From NCBI RefSeq assembly GCF_038396675.1, contig NC_088927.1, positions 36,008,501-36,072,500 on the forward strand: a stretch of DNA of 64,000 nt. The letters are read 5' to 3'. Each line of letters opens with the position of its first letter. The first letter of the stretch is position 1. Positions 59,732-64,000 of this stretch are shown here, one piece after another. The notes beneath the pieces are model-generated. The model saw only the letters and a list, made by a program, of their open reading frames with translations, was not told the origin of the DNA and ran no database searches. Made by a program: the position numbers and the translations under genes. Origin of the DNA: Hydra vulgaris (taxonomy: Eukaryota > Cnidaria > Hydrozoa > Anthoathecata > Hydridae).

Positions 59732-61406
59732 CAGTATGTCAAAAAAGTCTATCACCCCCTGATGGTTTTTTAATAAAAACAAATTTTTATATGCTTAAAT
59801 ATAGATTTTTGACCCAAATTTTTTTTTTAAATATTGAATTTATATCAAAAAACATTTTTATTACAAGAAATTAATATTCTTATATTTAAAACAAAAATTA
59901 TCCACTAAATTAGAAAAAATGTAAGTCAAAAAAGTCACCCCTTAAATAATTATTTTGCTAATATAAAATTAATAGTCTATTTGTGCGCCTTTTGCCTTGA
60001 TGACTGCAAGACATCTTTTAGGCATTGAATTTACTAAGTTTTTAAGCCATTGTGTGTCAAATTTTTCCCACTCCTCAATGAGAATTGCCTTTAATTGCGA
60101 CAAACTGGATGGTTTTTGATCAGCTACTTTAATTTTAAAAAGATTCCATAATTTTCAATCGGATTTAGGTCTGGTGACTGAGGAACCCAATCTAACATCT
60201 TAATACTGTTTTTCTTTAACCACTTAGTAGCTAACTTTGATGTGTGTTTAGGATCTCCATCCTGTTGAAAGATAAAATTGTGAGATAAGCCAGCACTTCT
60301 GGCGCTTGATCTCAGTTTTCGCTTCAGAATGTCAGTATAAACCTCCGTCAATGAATTCGAGTTCCCCAACACCACTCCAGGCAAAAGAGCCCCAAACCAT
60401 CATTTGACCTATGATAAGAGGAAAAAATAAGTTAGAAGTATATATTATATTAAAGTTTTATAATAAAGCTTAATGTCACCTCCCCCATGCTTGACGGTTG
60501 GTCTCATACATTTAGGATTTAGGCGTTCACCATTTTTTCTCCATTTGCATATGATACCATCAGAACCAAACAAACATATTTTTGTTTCATCAGACCATAA
60601 AACTCTTTGCCATTGGTCAATAGTCAAATTTGAATGTTTCTTAGCCCAAGCCAATCTTTTCTTTTGATTCTTTTTACTCAAAAAAGGCTTATTTGGAGCA
60701 ACTCTACCTACAAAACCTCAATTTTTCAAGCGATTGCGAACAGTTTGAGGATTTATAGTTACACCATGATCTGTTTGTAAATCTTTCGCAAGCTTTGGTG
60801 CAGATAATCCTCAATCTTGTTCAACTTTTCGAATAATTTCTCTATCAATGCATTGGGTAGTCTTAGCTGGGCATTCTTTTCTTGGCAAATTTTCAACAGT
60901 ACCCATTTTTTTATATTTTCTAATGATATTTCCTACACTATTAGGCTTAACATGGACTATTTTAGAAAGAGTTTGATATCTTTTTCCACTTTTATAGTGT
61001 CCCAGGATCAGTTTTTTTTACTGAATCATGAATTTCATATCTTTTCGCGATAATTTTCTTATTAAGAACCTAAAAAGAAAACAAACTTTGCTAAAAAATT
61101 AGTTAGAATACCTTCTATCAATTAAATTTGATTGTTTTTGGCTTCTTTTCTGCAATTTTACTAATTTAAACAACAGAATAGTTAAAATATGATTAGGGGG
61201 TGATACACTTTTTTGACTTAAACTTTTTCTAATTTAGTGGACAATTTTTGTTTTAAGAATAAGAATATTAATTTCTTGTTATAAAAATGTTTTTTGATAT
61301 AAATTCAATATAAAAAAAAAAATTGAGGTAAAAAATCTAAATTTAAGCATATAAAATTTTGTTTTCATTGAAAAATCAACAGGGGGTGATAGACTTTTTT
61401 GACATA

Positions 61407-61409
<3 letters not shown>
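59732..61409. mobile_element. Tc1-like DNA transposon, 1.68 kb
   Basis: The ends CAGTATGTCAAAAAAGTCTA (left) and its exact inverse (right) are flanked by TA (59730-59731, 61410-61411). Further inside, both ends share the block around atttagtggac...ttgttttaa. The length is normal for Tc1. The right side abuts a TA array, a natural target for TA insertion. Confidence 0.95.
60124..61060 (-). pseudogene. Tc1 transposase, nearly complete, with a candidate 71-bp intron
   Basis: From the minus-strand side the frames give the paired HTH region (TLSKIVHVKPNSVGNIIRKY, then HGVTINPQTVRNRLKN). The catalytic core follows: QWQRVLWSDETKICLFGSDG and FIFQQDGDPKHTSKLATKW. QSPDLNPIEN ends it, with 34 residues between Asp and Glu as in DD34E Tc1 enzymes. 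At 60409-60479 a GTGACA..CATAG segment interrupts the frame; removing it joins KHGGG to QMMVWGSFAW in phase. Remaining damage is several stops in the N-terminal third and a frameshift after GVGELEF. Inactive. Confidence 0.88.

Positions 61410-61491
<82 letters not shown>
61410..61491. repeat. (TA)n array
   Basis: Directly continues the TA target duplication of the Tc1 element. Confidence 0.97.
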
Positions 61492-61493
<2 letters not shown>

Positions 61494-61494
61494 G

Positions 61495-62252
<758 letters not shown>

Positions 62253-63116
62253 GGCGCCTCACTGGAAAAGGTTCCAAGTCTTAGTTTCTAGTTTCTAGAG
62301 ATATTTGACATAATAGTTAGTCAGGTCAAAAAATTCAAAAACGAGATTATTGTTGTTTTTTTATAGTTTTATCATATTACAATACATATTACGTGTTTTT
62401 TTGTGAAAAAATTTTCTTGGTAGTAGCAAATAAAGATTTTTTTTAAATGTGGAAAAGGTACCAACTCTTCATCAGAACTGTTTTAATAATGTTCTCTCCT
62501 CTAGAAGTTAAGAACTCCTTGTTTATTATTATGCTGTATTTTTAACGTCTTAGCGTGCCAGTATATAATACTTTTTATTTTTGATCAATATTCGTTGAAA
62601 ATCCTAAGAAGTTATTAAAAATATAGCTTACTTGTATGTTATTTATTACCCCTTTGAACCGAGTATGGTGACCAAATATTTTATTAAATTTTTTGTTATG
62701 TTTTTAATCGTAGTACCAACAATTATTGATTGATAAAACAATTATTAGATTAAATAAAAAAATAATTTTAAATATGCTTTTCTTTGTTGAATTCCTTTTA
62801 ACAGGTGCTACTTTAGAAACAAATTGATTTCAAATGCTGAGGTAATAAGCCCGCTTAATTCATAAGTGTAACTATGTATTGCGGGGTTTTTTTATTTAAG
62901 TAGAAGTGCATGACAGTGACGTTTATACACACCAAATGAATTATAACAAACAAACAACTATTTGATGCAAAATTTCTGTTAGTATTTCAAACCAACCGAG
63001 AGCCGACTCACGTTAGGTGTAGAAAAAAGTTCAGATAAAATTAAACTTTAAAATAAAAATTAAATTAAAATTATACATTTTAATGACTCGTTTAATATTG
63101 ATGGTTTTTAGTTATT
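62253..63116. other. AT-rich stretch upstream of the right-edge frame
   Basis: Nothing recognised. It may contain the promoter or terminal repeat belonging to the element on its right. Confidence 0.35.
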
Positions 63117-64000
63117 ATGAATCGTGAATCCAGTACTTCTAGAAAAGCTGATATAGCAAAGCTTTTGAATAGTTGTGGAACTGATGGTTTAAATTCATCA
63201 GAAGTCGACGATGCCCTGCACGATTTCTTTGAATATAGAGATCGTGAAAATGATTTTGATGATGATTTTTTAATGTCTGATTCATCTGATAACCAAGCGT
63301 CTAACGACGATGAGGCTGTGATAGATGAGAATCAACCTTTAACCTCGACTTTGCACGATGAACCAATGAGTGAGGATGCACTTTTGGCTTCAACTTCACA
63401 GGATGAACTGACGATCCAAAATGACATTGTTGTTCTTGATAACACCATTAACACAATAATTCCTCTCCGTTCACTTTACTCACAGTTATTTGAAAATGAA
63501 GATGAGGAAAAAATACAAAAATTTATAAAATCTGGTAGTGGATGTAATCAAGGACTAAAAAGTAAAAACTGTATGGCGCGCTTCTCACATTCAGAAATAT
63601 GCGAAGACAGACTACAATGTTTTGAGATTGATGGGATGTTTGAACATGAAAACAAACTGAATGACAATATTGTTGCCCAGTTAAGTGCTCTGCTTCACAC
63701 GAGTGAAAGGCTGATGTGTTGTAATCGTTATGAAGATCAAAATGAACTTCGATCAAAAACACTGATGGATTATCGGTTATACGTATACAAGATATGTTTG
63801 CCTTATTTTTGCCTGTCGGTCACACAAAATTCTCTTCAGATGCAGGATTTGGGATTCTGAAATCCAAGTTTTGGCGAAGTGAAGTAGCTTCGGTCAAAGA
63901 GTTTGCTGCATGCATAGAAGCTAGTACTCCAATTTCAAAATTGAATAAATCAGTCATGGTCAGTGACGAGAATGGTTCAATTCTTGTTCTAACATATGAT
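63117..64000 (+). pseudogene. Unrecognised, probably transposon-borne gene running off the window
   Basis: The start MNRESSTSRKADIAKLLNSC leads an acidic Asp/Glu/Ser-rich N-terminal region of about 120 residues. Then come IPLRSLYSQLFENEDEEKIQ, CMARFSHSEICEDRLQCFEI and ERLMCCNRYEDQNELRSKTL. The frame ends at 63858, but from about 63770 another frame reads LPVGHTKFSSDAGFGILKSK then STPISKLNKSVMVSDENGS to the window edge. So either a frameshift or an exon border lies near 63770. GHTKFSSD...FG is a motif I associate with DDE-like transposon proteins of invertebrates. An acidic N-terminus is common in such proteins, including piggyBac-like ones. Family unresolved. Confidence 0.45.

Overview
The window is about 64 kb of very AT-rich animal DNA. 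It has long (TA)n arrays, short phase-consistent introns with GT..AG borders, and a dense mixture of decayed transposable elements. The families present are Tc1/mariner, P-element/THAP, several hAT types, a TTAA-target element, a Ginger-like integrase, CR1/Jockey-like LINEs and a Penelope-like element. Together with the AT richness and intron style this points to a cnidarian, most likely Hydra. That is inference from recalled family resemblance, not from a database search.

Only two genes look like functioning host genes, both on the minus strand and next to each other. The first is mitochondrial ribosomal protein uS7m (MRPS7; 58506-59228), an uninterrupted 240-codon frame. Starting 388 bp downstream is a six-exon gene (58117 down to 38263) that reads through with consistent splice phases into a 220-aa protein. 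This protein has a coiled-coil block resembling TFPT/INO80F followed by an HMG box, the layout of yeast Nhp10, and is probably an INO80-complex subunit. Its fourth intron (11.8 kb) and fifth intron (3.2 kb) hold a Penelope-like element, TTAA-target insertions, a transposase-like pseudogene and a 43-bp satellite array.

Layout. 1-2.8 kb: a multi-exon pseudogene of a repetitive family, split by a short Tc1 element and carrying an in-frame 30-bp repeat. 4.9-7.2 kb: a P-element-type (THAP) transposase relic. 7.28-10.83 kb: a mariner/Tc1-type element invaded by a 1.7-kb element with an 8-bp target duplication. 12.0-14.4 kb: a BED-finger hAT with a clear 8-bp duplication. 14.9-17.35 kb: a LINE with an internal RT deletion. 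17.4-23.8 kb: hairpins, TA arrays and small element fragments. 23.45-27.04 kb: a TTF-type hAT (minus). 28.2-29.2 kb: a LINE fragment. 29.4-30.25 kb: a nested palindrome complex. 30.37-33.44 kb: a nearly intact hAT (plus). 35.2-37.2 kb: a Ginger-like relic with GPY/F, F-box-like and Ulp1-like segments. 38.26-58.1 kb: the HMG gene and its element-filled introns. 58.5-59.24 kb: MRPS7. 59.7-61.4 kb: a Tc1 element. 63.1 kb to the end: an unrecognised, probably transposon-borne frame that leaves the window.

The elements do not form a pathway. Their value is mainly stratigraphic: element-in-element insertions with readable target duplications give a relative insertion order, and the host genes survive around them. 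An unusual density of near-perfect hairpins with arms of 14-77 bp is the most distinctive non-coding signal.
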